NCBI RefSeq assembly: GCF_000429545.1 | Contig: NZ_AUCB01000007.1 | Coordinates: 1 to 64,000 of the forward strand | DNA from: Arenibacter certesii DSM 19833 | Lineage (GTDB): Bacteria > Bacteroidota > Bacteroidia > Flavobacteriales > Flavobacteriaceae | DNA length: 64,000 bases | Direction of reading: 5' to 3' | In this document: positions 44,594 through 52,493 of the stretch, piece by piece | Position numbering within the stretch: position 1 is the stretch's first letter | Layout of the letters: each line of letters starts with the position of its first letter | Notes under the pieces: generated by a model | What the model saw: the letters and a program-made list of their open reading frames with translations, nothing else | Database searches by the model: none | Told to the model about the DNA's origin: nothing | Position numbers and translations under genes: made by a program

Positions 44594-45111
44594 GTTTTTT
44601 AATGAATTAGCTGGTTTTGGTTGCTACAAGTATAAGACTAAGCATCCTTTTAAATGTTACATAAATATTCGAAAATTATGATAAATTACCAATAAACTAT
44701 TGATAAAGAGAAGATTAAATTATAAAATAAATTTAACATCTATGCTTTAACATATACCACAACCGACAATCTTTCCCTGCGCCGATTAATTTTCGGATTC
44801 TTATCTATTATGAATTACGTCTTGCCTTACTCGTAAAAATACGAATAAGATCTTGACACCGAAATGATTTCTCTCACCTATCCCACTATTCATTACCAAT
44901 TTACATAAGGTGAAGATATCCAATGAATAAAGTAATTCAATAATTCCACCCAACTACAAGAAATATTAAATGGAATCTAATTTGTTTTTGATTTAAGAAA
45001 GGTAAGTTAAATTGAAGAAGACTATAGAAGGCGTTCACTATTACAATAGTTAAAAGTTTGGAACGCTTTAACCCGTAAGATTATTTAAAAAAAGATGGTA
45101 AGTAGGAAAAT
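44594..45111. other. Intergenic region, 518 bp, upstream of the exporter operon
   Basis: This AT-rich region must hold the exporter promoter. A near-match -7 element (TATACTTG on the minus strand) lies about 25 bp upstream of the ATPase start. An imperfect hairpin, GCGTTC (45031-45036) with GAACGC (45061-45066) enclosing ACTAT/ATAGT, follows the end of the cytochrome oxidase assembly genes and may be a weak terminator. I found no credible gene. Confidence 0.4.
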
Positions 45112-45324
45112 CTAAGATTTCATTTTCCTATAGACAAAGAAGAATAGGCCACCAACCAATAAATAAGGAACGGCCATTAGATATACAATCCCATTATTAA
45201 TTCCTTCGGCAACTGCATTATCGCCGCCAGTTTCCAATACCGCCCTACACATTGCACATTGCGCAACTGCAGACTGCGGAAATATCATTATAACGAATAA
45301 TAGGGAAAGCACTAGATTTCTCAT
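45112..45324 (-). CDS. Small membrane protein with CxxC, cytochrome oxidase cluster
   Basis: From the chosen ATG at 45324 the protein has 70 residues. It has a signal peptide ending SAVAQ, then CAMC, a loop, and one transmembrane helix (VYLMAVPYLLVGGLFFFVY). A longer frame from 45372 would overlap the DUF420 stop by 11 bp but buries the signal peptide. Placed after Sco and DUF420 genes, the periplasmic CxxC suggests copper or redox chaperoning in oxidase assembly; that is inference. Confidence 0.7.
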   Translation of the reverse strand: MRNLVLSLLFVIMIFPQSAVAQCAMCRAVLETGGDNAVAEGINNGIVYLMAVPYLLVGGLFFFVYRKMKS

Positions 45325-45361
45325 CTTAGTACCACCAAATTTATTAAAGAGTACATTAACT

Positions 45362-45895
45362 TTAGTTTCCATAATAAGGAGATATCATTAAATAAACCAC
45401 CACACCGCTTACTGCTACATATAGCCAAATAGGAAAAGTAAACTTAGCAAGTCTTCTATGAGCTTCAAATTGCTGTAAATAAGCCTTAGCAAAGGTACGC
45501 AACACCATTGGCACAATTACTATGGACAAAATAATATGTGTTATTAAAATAAAGTAATACACGTACTTTATAGGCCCCTCGCCACCAAATGTAGTAGAGT
45601 CTGACGTCATATGATAAGCCACATACATGACTAAAAAAGCCAGAGATAGTGCAATGCAGCCAGTCATTATTTTTTTATGAAGCTCTAGCTTACCTTGTTT
45701 CACCGCAATCACTGCAACAACCAGTAATATCGCCGTAAGTCCGTTTACAGAGGCATATATAGGCGGCAAGAAGCGCAAGGGCTCTACGTTGGGCAATTTA
45801 ACACCAAATAGGAGGGCTACCACCAGCGGAATCACCACAGACACCACATTAATAAGTTTATTAAACTTCTTTTCTTTAGCTAAATCTACCTTCAT
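45362..45895 (-). CDS. DUF420 membrane protein (CtaM-like)
   Basis: The 177-residue protein has four or five transmembrane helices with conserved histidines (AYHMTSD, ITHIILSIVIVPMVL, FEAHRRLAKFTFPIWLYVAVSGVVVY). DUF420 proteins such as CtaM of Gram-positive bacteria are needed to assemble aa3-type cytochrome oxidase. It starts 1 bp after the Sco gene ends. Confidence 0.9.
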   Translation of the reverse strand: MKVDLAKEKKFNKLINVVSVVIPLVVALLFGVKLPNVEPLRFLPPIYASVNGLTAILLVVAVIAVKQGKLELHKKIMTGCIALSLAFLVMYVAYHMTSDSTTFGGEGPIKYVYYFILITHIILSIVIVPMVLRTFAKAYLQQFEAHRRLAKFTFPIWLYVAVSGVVVYLMISPYYGN

Positions 45896-45896
45896 G

Positions 45897-46625
45897 CTAC
45901 TCTTCCAATAATTTTCTTATATCACGTTTAAGTATCGAAATCTGCTCTTCTTCGCCATGGTCGTTTACCTTTTCGGATTCTGTTATTGCCCCTCTATAAT
46001 AGATAATGGGATTGCCAAATTTATCTGTTCGCGAACGAATAAATCCATTTTTATCGATTAGAGCAAATAAGCCAGCATGTTCAAATCCGCCAGCGGCTTC
46101 AGGCATTTGGGCTGCAAAAATACTAAACCCCGTATTGGCAAGTTCATAAATATCCTTCATATCGCCGGTCAAAAAATGCCAATCCATATTGGTAACCCCA
46201 TAATCCTCTGCATACGCCTTCAGTACAGAAGGAGTATCATTTTCTGGGTCAATGGTAAATGAAGCCACTCCAAAGTCGTCAAACTCCTTAAATTCATCTT
46301 GCAGCTCTACCAAGTTCCTGTTCATAATAGGACAGATAGTTGGACAAGAGGTGAAGAAAAATTCTACGATATATACTTTCCCATCAAAATCCCTATTGGT
46401 AATCATAAGACTATCCTGGTTCACAAAGGCAAAGGAAGGTACTTTTCGCTTTTTCCCGTTCATTTCCACAAAGGCTAGTCTTTCATTATCACCTTTAAGG
46501 TTCATTCTATCATTTTGAACCACGGTCCCCTCTTGAAGGCGATCTATAATTCTAGGAATAAAAATAATTCCGAAAACCAAAACTACCAAGGAGACCCAGA
46601 CGTAGGTGTATTTATTTTTTTGCAT
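45897..46625 (-). CDS. SCO1/SenC family copper chaperone
   Basis: The 242-residue protein has one N-terminal anchor (about 8-24) and a thioredoxin-like domain. The copper-binding residues Cys94 and Cys98 (SCPTICPIM) and His183 (FEHAGLF) are present. Sco proteins deliver copper to the CuA site of cytochrome oxidase subunit II. Its ATG overlaps the TAA of the preceding gene (TAATG), implying coupled translation with the cysteine-free relative upstream. Confidence 0.94.
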   Translation of the reverse strand: MQKNKYTYVWVSLVVLVFGIIFIPRIIDRLQEGTVVQNDRMNLKGDNERLAFVEMNGKKRKVPSFAFVNQDSLMITNRDFDGKVYIVEFFFTSCPTICPIMNRNLVELQDEFKEFDDFGVASFTIDPENDTPSVLKAYAEDYGVTNMDWHFLTGDMKDIYELANTGFSIFAAQMPEAAGGFEHAGLFALIDKNGFIRSRTDKFGNPIIYYRGAITESEKVNDHGEEEQISILKRDIRKLLEE

Positions 46626-47257
46626 TATATCTCTCTATCGGCTTTATATTTCTTTAGGGCCATACGGTATTCGGCCAAAACGATTTTAATATCATCGATC
46701 ATCTTATTATTAAGCTCAGCTACCTCCAAGGCATTAAACCCATATTTAACCCCTTCATCCTCATCATCGTCTCTTCCCCTTAGCGTTCTTTCCTTATCTA
46801 TTATAAACACATGGGGAGTTCCAAGATCATCTCCTAAGACAATATTGGTACCTAAACTATTAAACTGATCTCTTATATCTTGTTCTTCCCCAAAAACAAA
46901 GTGCCATTTTGAAACATCAGCCAATTGCCCCAGCTCCAACTTAAGGGATTCCACAGCTGTCTCTGTGCCTTTTGGCATAACCATCACAAACTGAAAATCT
47001 TGAAATTCATAAAATCTTTTATATATTTTCTGATTCAAGTTAAAAGCCTGTGCTTGCTGATATTGGATATTTTTCCCTAAGAAACCTAAAACAGTTATCT
47101 TGCCCTGAAGCGATACATCCTCTTGATTAAATCCTATTTCCGAGACGTTTTCTGTCAGTTTGGACAACTTTCCAAAGTTAGTGACCCCTGAAGCGAAAAA
47201 CAGATAAATTACAATTGGAAGGACAAACAAGACAACAAGGACAAATGTTTTTTTCAT
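46625..47257 (-). CDS. Sco-like membrane protein lacking all cysteines
   Basis: The 210-residue protein has an N-terminal membrane helix and a domain that parallels Sco. FVMVMPKGTE and TPHVFIIDKERTLRGR match the late thioredoxin-fold strands, but GFLGKNIQYQQ stands where Sco has CxxxC. The protein contains no cysteine at all, so it cannot bind copper the Sco way. A structural or regulatory role in oxidase assembly is plausible. It is translationally coupled to the true Sco gene. Confidence 0.78.
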   Translation of the reverse strand: MKKTFVLVVLFVLPIVIYLFFASGVTNFGKLSKLTENVSEIGFNQEDVSLQGKITVLGFLGKNIQYQQAQAFNLNQKIYKRFYEFQDFQFVMVMPKGTETAVESLKLELGQLADVSKWHFVFGEEQDIRDQFNSLGTNIVLGDDLGTPHVFIIDKERTLRGRDDDEDEGVKYGFNALEVAELNNKMIDDIKIVLAEYRMALKKYKADREI

Positions 47258-47332
47258 CTGTTAAAAATTACAAGGACCATAAAGCAAAAAGAGGCAATAA
47301 GCCTCCTCCCAATATGGCCTGTACAAAAATAA

Positions 47333-47358
47333 AAAAGACGGTCGTTAAACCGTCTTTT
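47333..47358 (-). terminator. Terminator inside the cytochrome oxidase cluster
   Basis: AAAAGACGG (47333-47341) and CCGTCTTTT (47350-47358) form a perfect 9-bp stem with an 8-nt loop; on the minus strand it ends in a run of six Ts. It lies 18 bp after the subunit IV stop, dividing the structural genes from the Sco/DUF420 genes. Confidence 0.8.
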
Positions 47359-47375
47359 AAGTTGTTAATTATTCG

Positions 47376-47759
47376 TTAGAAGTTCCAGGCTATAAAACTA
47401 TCCTTCAAAATGTTGTAGATATAATCTGCCTCGAACAACATTATGAAGATGATGTAAGAGATCAAAAATACAGGAGTCCAAACGATAATTCTCCTTAGAG
47501 ATGTTTTTTCATCCCGTAAGTGCATAAAGTCCCATGCAATATAATAGGCTTTCACCAAGGTTAAGATGATAAAGATCCAGTTTAGCAATTTCATCCCAAG
47601 GAAATGGGAATGCACCAAACTAGAAGGCTTTATAATTCCTAAAACCACTTCAACCGCTGTGATAAGGCTAAGCAATATAAGTACTCCCCATATTTTTTGA
47701 ATATTGGACTTAAATTTCCAACGTCCCCTAAAGATTGCAAGCTTGTGTTCTTGTGCCAT
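47376..47759 (-). CDS. Cytochrome c oxidase subunit IV family protein
   Basis: The 127-residue protein has three transmembrane helices (about 23-42, 53-75, 90-115) and a conserved motif, YIAWDFMHLRDE, typical of small prokaryotic subunit IV proteins. It supports assembly of the haem-copper oxidase. It lies 52 bp after the larger subunit III gene and is followed by the terminator at 47333. Confidence 0.88.
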   Translation of the reverse strand: MAQEHKLAIFRGRWKFKSNIQKIWGVLILLSLITAVEVVLGIIKPSSLVHSHFLGMKLLNWIFIILTLVKAYYIAWDFMHLRDEKTSLRRIIVWTPVFLISYIIFIMLFEADYIYNILKDSFIAWNF

Positions 47760-47811
47760 TTTAAATATATTTTTTACGTCTTATGACAGATAATAAGATT
47801 TCGTTAATTAA

Positions 47812-48789
47812 TTACACCAAGTAGAAGAAGGTAAATACGAATACCCATACCAAATCCACAAAGTGCCAGTAGAGTCCAACTTTTTCTACCATTTCATAAT
47901 GACCACGCTTTTCGTAGGTTCCTAGCAGGACATTAAAGAATACAATAATATTCAACATAATCCCCATACTAACGTGAAAACCGTGGAAACCGGTAATAAA
48001 GAAAAACAGATCAGCAAACAGCCTATTCCCATATTCGTTGTGTATTAGGTTTGCACCTTCTACCACCATTACTGCTTCATCTAATTTCTTAAGACTATCT
48101 TCCCTAGAGAGCACTGTTTTTTCTCCTTTTTCTGTTAATTGCTCAACACGAACAACAACATTAGGATCTGCTTTTGCACCTTCTATCACTTCATTCAGAG
48201 AATAGCTTGGAAGTGCTTTTTCTTCGTAATACCAAATTCCATTTTTACGTTCGTGATCTACTCGCTCCCCTGGAATAGCTTTAGCAAAGTCTTTAAGCGC
48301 CAATCTCTCTCCAGAATCAGCAGCCTGAAACTGAATAATACGACCACCCTTGGTCTCTAAAGCACCATAATCCCCTTTAATAAAGGTTGCCCACTCCCAA
48401 GCTTGCGAACCAATAAATACAAGTCCACCAAGAACGGTTAAGAACATATACCAGGTTGTTTTCTTCTTATCCATACGATGTCCCGCATCCACTGCCAACA
48501 CCATTGTTACGGAAGAAATAATGAGGACAAAAGTCATAAAAGCTACATAATACATAGGATAGCTCCCATGAAAAAATGGAACGTGGGTAAATACCTCATC
48601 TGCAATAATCCAAGAATCAGCAAACTTAAACCTTGCAAAACCGTATGCCACCAGAAAACCCGCAAAGGTTAATGAATCAGAAACAATAAAGAACCAAATC
48701 ATCATTTTGCCATAACTGGCACCTAATGGTTTGTTATTCCCTCCGCCCCAAACGTTCTCCTCTGCAACCGTAGTAACCGTAGAATCCAT
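47812..48789 (-). CDS. Cytochrome c oxidase subunit III with large insertion
   Basis: The 325-residue protein has the subunit III helices (MIWFFIVSDSLTFAGFLVAYG, ITGFHGFHVSMGIML, YWHFVDLVWVFVFTFFYLV) in the usual order. A hydrophilic insertion of about 100 residues (roughly 140-245) separates two helices and contains no known motif. It has its own promoter at 48820-48848. Confidence 0.92.
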   Translation of the reverse strand: MDSTVTTVAEENVWGGGNNKPLGASYGKMMIWFFIVSDSLTFAGFLVAYGFARFKFADSWIIADEVFTHVPFFHGSYPMYYVAFMTFVLIISSVTMVLAVDAGHRMDKKKTTWYMFLTVLGGLVFIGSQAWEWATFIKGDYGALETKGGRIIQFQAADSGERLALKDFAKAIPGERVDHERKNGIWYYEEKALPSYSLNEVIEGAKADPNVVVRVEQLTEKGEKTVLSREDSLKKLDEAVMVVEGANLIHNEYGNRLFADLFFFITGFHGFHVSMGIMLNIIVFFNVLLGTYEKRGHYEMVEKVGLYWHFVDLVWVFVFTFFYLV

Positions 48790-48819
48790 ATAAAAGTTAT
48801 CGTGTTAATAAAATTTTCA

Positions 48820-48848
48820 CAAATTTACATTTTTTTCGGCTAAACCAA
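48820..48848 (-). promoter_or_regulatory. Bacteroidota promoter of the larger cox subunit III gene
   Basis: On the minus strand TTG (48848-48846), an 18-bp spacer and TAAATTTG (48827-48820) match the -33/-7 consensus. The start codon lies 30 nt downstream. Confidence 0.65.
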
Positions 48849-48937
48849 ATTTTTGCCATTCAAAAATGGTTAAAAAAATACATTCTAAATAAGGGCTCAT
48901 CCAATATAGCCTATCAAACTAAAAATAAAGCAAATAC

Positions 48938-49519
48938 CTACTTAACGAAATACATAAATAGAATCAAATATACCCAAAGAATATCTAGAAAATGCCAAAA
49001 AGTTGCTCCTAATTCCAATCCCAGCATATTCTCTGAAGAGTATTTTTTCTTAAAATGATTAACGACCACCACCAAAAGACTAATAATACCCGCCACCACA
49101 TGCACAACGTGCACTGCTGCGATCAAAAACACATAAGACATTTTTATACTACTGGTAGGTCCTGTGAAATAATACCCTTGAGCATTCATTTGAGAAAAAC
49201 CATTGAATTGAAATACTATAAAGGCAATCCCAAGTCCCAAGGTAAGCAATAGCCAATTGCCGCATTGCTTATGATTATCCTTTGCTATTGCCCTTTTAGC
49301 CAACCAATAGGTAAAGCTACTTAAAATAATCACTATAGTACTAAACAAAAATGCTGAAGGAAGCGCAATATCATCTAACCAATCCTCTCTGGAACTACTA
49401 ACAATGTAGGCGCTAGTCCAGCCTGCAAACCCCATTATAAGGCTTACAATCCCAAACCAAAGCATCATCTTTTTAGCCCTCTCGTTCTTTACTTTTTTAG
49501 TCCCTTGAGTTAAGTCCAT
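48938..49519 (-). CDS. Cytochrome c oxidase subunit III family protein (short form)
   Basis: The 193-residue protein has five transmembrane helices and subunit III motifs (MLWFGIVSLIMGFAGWTSAYI, VLIAAVHVVHVVAGI-like region, ATFWHFLDILWVYLILFMYF). It starts 5 bp after ctaB ends, so the two are co-transcribed. Together with the longer form it provides two subunit III-type proteins; subunits I and II are not in this window. Confidence 0.92.
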   Translation of the reverse strand: MDLTQGTKKVKNERAKKMMLWFGIVSLIMGFAGWTSAYIVSSSREDWLDDIALPSAFLFSTIVIILSSFTYWLAKRAIAKDNHKQCGNWLLLTLGLGIAFIVFQFNGFSQMNAQGYYFTGPTSSIKMSYVFLIAAVHVVHVVAGIISLLVVVVNHFKKKYSSENMLGLELGATFWHFLDILWVYLILFMYFVK

Positions 49520-49524
49520 CTGTA

Positions 49525-50424
49525 TTAAATAAATTTATCGATTACATATACCACCTGCATTAAAGTGATATAACTAACACTGGCCAGCATTAATTTGCGC
49601 GCCGATGCATTGTCCCTTTTTTCATATAAACGAAATGCAAAAAAGAGCATACCTAGGCCCATTAGGAAAATGATGATAGCAGCAACAACAGACAACGTTA
49701 ACCTTCCTGTAAATCCAAATACAGGTATAATGGAGATCACAATCATCCAAAGGGTATACATAATAATCTGCAAGGCAGTACCTCTATCTTTTTTCCCAGT
49801 TGGCAACATTTTAAAACCACCTCTTTTATAATCATCGTCCAACATCCATCCCAACGCCCAAAAATGTGGAAATTGCCAAAAAAATTGGATCATAAACAAG
49901 GTGCCCGGCTCTATTCCAAAATTATCTGTGGCCGCAACCCATCCTAACATAAAGGGTATTGCACCAGGAAAAGCCCCCACAAATACGGACAAAGGTGTTT
50001 TTGTCTTTAACGGAGTATATACACTGGTATAAAGAAATATGGAAATTGCGCCAAACATGGCGGTTTTAGGATTCAAAAAATAAAGGGTAACAATCCCAAG
50101 AATAGTAAGCGTAATTGCTATGGTCATTGCCGTGACAACAGACATCCTGCCAGCTGGGATAGGCCTATTCATGGTCCGCTTCATTAAAGCATCTAGGTCT
50201 CTTTCGATTACCTGATTAAATGCATTGGAAGCACCCACCATGCAGTATCCACCAAACGCTAACAACAAAACGGACATATAATTTACCTCAACGGCACCTA
50301 ACAAATATCCAGCAATGGAAGAAAAGACCACACTAACAGCAAGTCTTACCTTTGTAATCTCTTTAAAATCAGAAAAATACATTGCGAATGAATCGCTTTT
50401 CACTGAACCAACTGCCGTTTTCAT
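49525..50424 (-). CDS. ctaB: Protohaem IX farnesyltransferase (haem o synthase)
   Basis: This enzyme adds a farnesyl tail to haem b, making haem o for the oxidase. The 299-residue UbiA-family protein has about nine transmembrane helices and the prenyl-diphosphate motif NAFNQVIERDLDALMKRT, plus the second loop motif near DDDYKRGGFKMLP. It heads the oxidase gene cluster and has a well-formed promoter. Confidence 0.95.
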   Translation of the reverse strand: MKTAVGSVKSDSFAMYFSDFKEITKVRLAVSVVFSSIAGYLLGAVEVNYMSVLLLAFGGYCMVGASNAFNQVIERDLDALMKRTMNRPIPAGRMSVVTAMTIAITLTILGIVTLYFLNPKTAMFGAISIFLYTSVYTPLKTKTPLSVFVGAFPGAIPFMLGWVAATDNFGIEPGTLFMIQFFWQFPHFWALGWMLDDDYKRGGFKMLPTGKKDRGTALQIIMYTLWMIVISIIPVFGFTGRLTLSVVAAIIIFLMGLGMLFFAFRLYEKRDNASARKLMLASVSYITLMQVVYVIDKFI

Positions 50425-50445
50425 CCCCTTTTTTTAATAAGAGCG

Positions 50446-50476
50446 CAAAGATACATTGCCTTACATATTTTTGCAA
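50446..50476 (-). promoter_or_regulatory. Bacteroidota promoter of ctaB
   Basis: On the minus strand TTG (50476-50474), a 20-bp spacer and TATCTTTG (50453-50446) match the -33/-7 consensus. The ATG is 21 nt downstream. Confidence 0.7.
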
Positions 50477-50596
50477 CCAATTGATGATGTTTATTATTAC
50501 CGGGAAGACTATTTAACAAAAAGCATTGCACTAAAATGCAATCAGTGATTTACTATCAGCGAAAAGATTGGGGTTGATGGTTGACAGAAACAAAAA

Positions 50597-50618
50597 ATCC
50601 CGGACCTAAGCCCGGGAT
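50597..50618 (-). terminator. Rho-independent terminator after tonB
   Basis: On the minus strand ATCCCGG (50618-50612) pairs with CCGGGAT (50603-50597) around an 8-nt loop, followed by five further Ts. It ends the tonB-like transcript 24 bp after the stop. Confidence 0.85.
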
Positions 50619-50641
50619 CATAAATATATTCTTACTTTCTA

Positions 50642-51346
50642 CTATTGCAACTTAAAGGTGATCGGAATACTAAATGGTACACGAACCGCTCTACCTCTTT
50701 GCTTACCTGGAGTCATCTTAGGCAACTTTTCAATAATACGTGCTGCTTCTGCTTCAAGATTCTTATCTGGACCCCTCATCCTAACATTTCCAATACTTCC
50801 GTCCTTTTGAATAACGAACATTATATTCACTCTACCTTGAACACCCATTTCTTGAGCAATTTCGGGGTAACGGAAGTTTTTACTAATATGCTTTTGCATC
50901 ATTTCGTTAAAACATGCTCTCTTATCCTTTTCGTTTTCACAACCTGGAAAAATTGGCACATCTTCAATAACCGCGAAAGGAATATCTAGATCTTCTTCTA
51001 CTTCTTCTACTTCCACATCTGCAACTTCTATCACCTCTTCCTCCTGGCTAGTTTCGGTAGATTCAATAACTGTTTCCTCTACCTCTTCCTCATCCTCTAC
51101 AATTTCAATTATTTCGGGTGCTGCTGGTGGCGGTGGTGGCGGTGGAGTTTTTATTTGTTCAGTCATAGGAACTTCTTCATCCAAAGTATCCTCCACATTC
51201 ATAGTATAGTCAAAATTGTTATCGTCATCATAGGTCTTCCATTCAAAAGCCACCCATGTTAACGCTAACACCGCAACCAAACCAATAACGAAATAAAGTC
51301 CGCTATTTCTTGTTAAATCCGCCTTAGGATTCTTTTTAAGTTCCAT
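50642..51346 (-). CDS. TonB family energy transducer
   Basis: The 234-residue protein has one N-terminal transmembrane helix (about 17-35), a proline-rich segment of seven prolines, a long acidic linker (Glu/Val repeats, about 75-115) and a C-terminal TonB domain (about 135-234, RYPEIAQEMGVQGRVNIMF). It would energise TonB-dependent transporters such as the SusC here. ExbB and ExbD are not adjacent. It is monocistronic. Confidence 0.92.
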   Translation of the reverse strand: MELKKNPKADLTRNSGLYFVIGLVAVLALTWVAFEWKTYDDDNNFDYTMNVEDTLDEEVPMTEQIKTPPPPPPPAAPEIIEIVEDEEEVEETVIESTETSQEEEVIEVADVEVEEVEEDLDIPFAVIEDVPIFPGCENEKDKRACFNEMMQKHISKNFRYPEIAQEMGVQGRVNIMFVIQKDGSIGNVRMRGPDKNLEAEAARIIEKLPKMTPGKQRGRAVRVPFSIPITFKLQ

Positions 51347-51582
51347 AGTTTATAAGTTTAATGTTCGCTAATTTATATATTTATTTCATCTGTTTAAAAT
51401 TTTTTCCAAAAAATAGGAGAAAAAATTTCAAATACCCTCTCGGGAGCACCAAGTTTACCTTTTAACAACCTTCTAACATTTATAAAAGTAGGATGAGCTT
51501 TATATTTATACTATTACATCTTCCATAACTGTCAAGGCATCCTTAGCTTTTCAGAAACCGTTGACAAGATATTGAAAAAAAA

Positions 51583-51987
51583 CTAATTTCTCCACTTCAA
51601 GGGGGTATTCCCCGAAAAAAACCACTTCACTACCAACCCGGCCAACAAAGCTCCAGCACTATTAGCCAAAACATCCAAAATATCCCCCTGGCGATAGGAA
51701 GTAAACCACGCTTGTAACACTTCAATAATTATGCCATAAGTGATGGCGAATCCTACTACCCAAAATATTGTTTTACGGAGGGAAAATCTGCCTTTTGTTC
51801 TTTCCCATACACACATAGTTCCTAAAATTGTTGCACCAAAATAAAAGGAGAAGTGAACAAACTTGTCAAAATGTGGGATTTTAATATTGGGAAGCGCATT
51901 ATTCCCACTAAAAGAAAATAAGCTGAGTAGTGTTACTAACACTATCCAGCTTATAAATGCAGTAGTAAAAAGGTATTTTCTATGCAC
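51583..51987 (-). CDS. VanZ family membrane protein
   Basis: The 134-residue protein has four transmembrane helices and the VanZ-type core ([47 protein letters not shown]). VanZ gives teicoplanin resistance in enterococci, but most relatives have unknown roles. Its ATG overlaps the gcvH stop by 8 bp, so it is in the gcvH operon, an order often seen in Flavobacteriia. Confidence 0.9.
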   Translation of the reverse strand: MHRKYLFTTAFISWIVLVTLLSLFSFSGNNALPNIKIPHFDKFVHFSFYFGATILGTMCVWERTKGRFSLRKTIFWVVGFAITYGIIIEVLQAWFTSYRQGDILDVLANSAGALLAGLVVKWFFSGNTPLKWRN

Positions 51988-52360
51988 CCACTAACTCTTT
52001 GTAATCAGCGTCTGCCATTAGAGCTTCTATCTCAGAAGCGTCACTGATCTTTATCTTAATAATCCAACCTTCCCCATAAGGATCACTGTTCACCTTTTCT
52101 GGCTCATCCTCCAAAGACTCATTAAAAGCAATAATCTCTCCACTTAAAGGTAGAAATAGATCAGAAACAGTTTTCACTGCTTCTACGGATCCAAAAACCT
52201 CGTCTTTATCTAGGGTCTCATCCAAGGTCTCCACCTCAACATATACGATATCGCCAAGTTCTCCTTGTGCGAAATCAGTAATTCCTACTGTAGCAATATC
52301 ACCATCTACTTTTACCCACTCGTGGTCTTTGGTGTATTTTAAATCTGAAGGTATATTCAT
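51980..52360 (-). CDS. gcvH: Glycine cleavage system H protein
   Basis: GcvH carries the aminomethyl group on a lipoyl arm between the P, T and L proteins. The 126-residue protein shows [30 protein letters not shown] and the lipoyl-lysine Lys63 in [12 protein letters not shown]. It has its own promoter (52382-52412), so it is not read only from sprA. Confidence 0.96.
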   Translation of the reverse strand: MNIPSDLKYTKDHEWVKVDGDIATVGITDFAQGELGDIVYVEVETLDETLDKDEVFGSVEAVKTVSDLFLPLSGEIIAFNESLEDEPEKVNSDPYGEGWIIKIKISDASEIEALMADADYKELVGA

Positions 52361-52381
52361 TGTTTCTATTTATTAAAAAAA

Positions 52382-52412
52382 CAAATGTAAAAGATTATCC
52401 GTAGCAAATCAA
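52382..52412 (-). promoter_or_regulatory. Bacteroidota promoter of gcvH
   Basis: On the minus strand TTG (52412-52410), a 20-bp spacer and TACATTTG (52389-52382) match the consensus. The ATG is 21 nt downstream. Confidence 0.68.
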
Positions 52413-52493
52413 TATTACGCATTTAAACTTTTCGAATATTCTGAGTAAATATATGGAAAGCAATTATTCCACCCCTAGTATTAATACGAAAGC

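Noticed and set aside
44865-44876. TGATTTCTCTCA, a generic TGA-N6-TCA site
   Set aside because: It has no -7 box at the required spacing on either strand and lies far from any start codon. Treated as chance.
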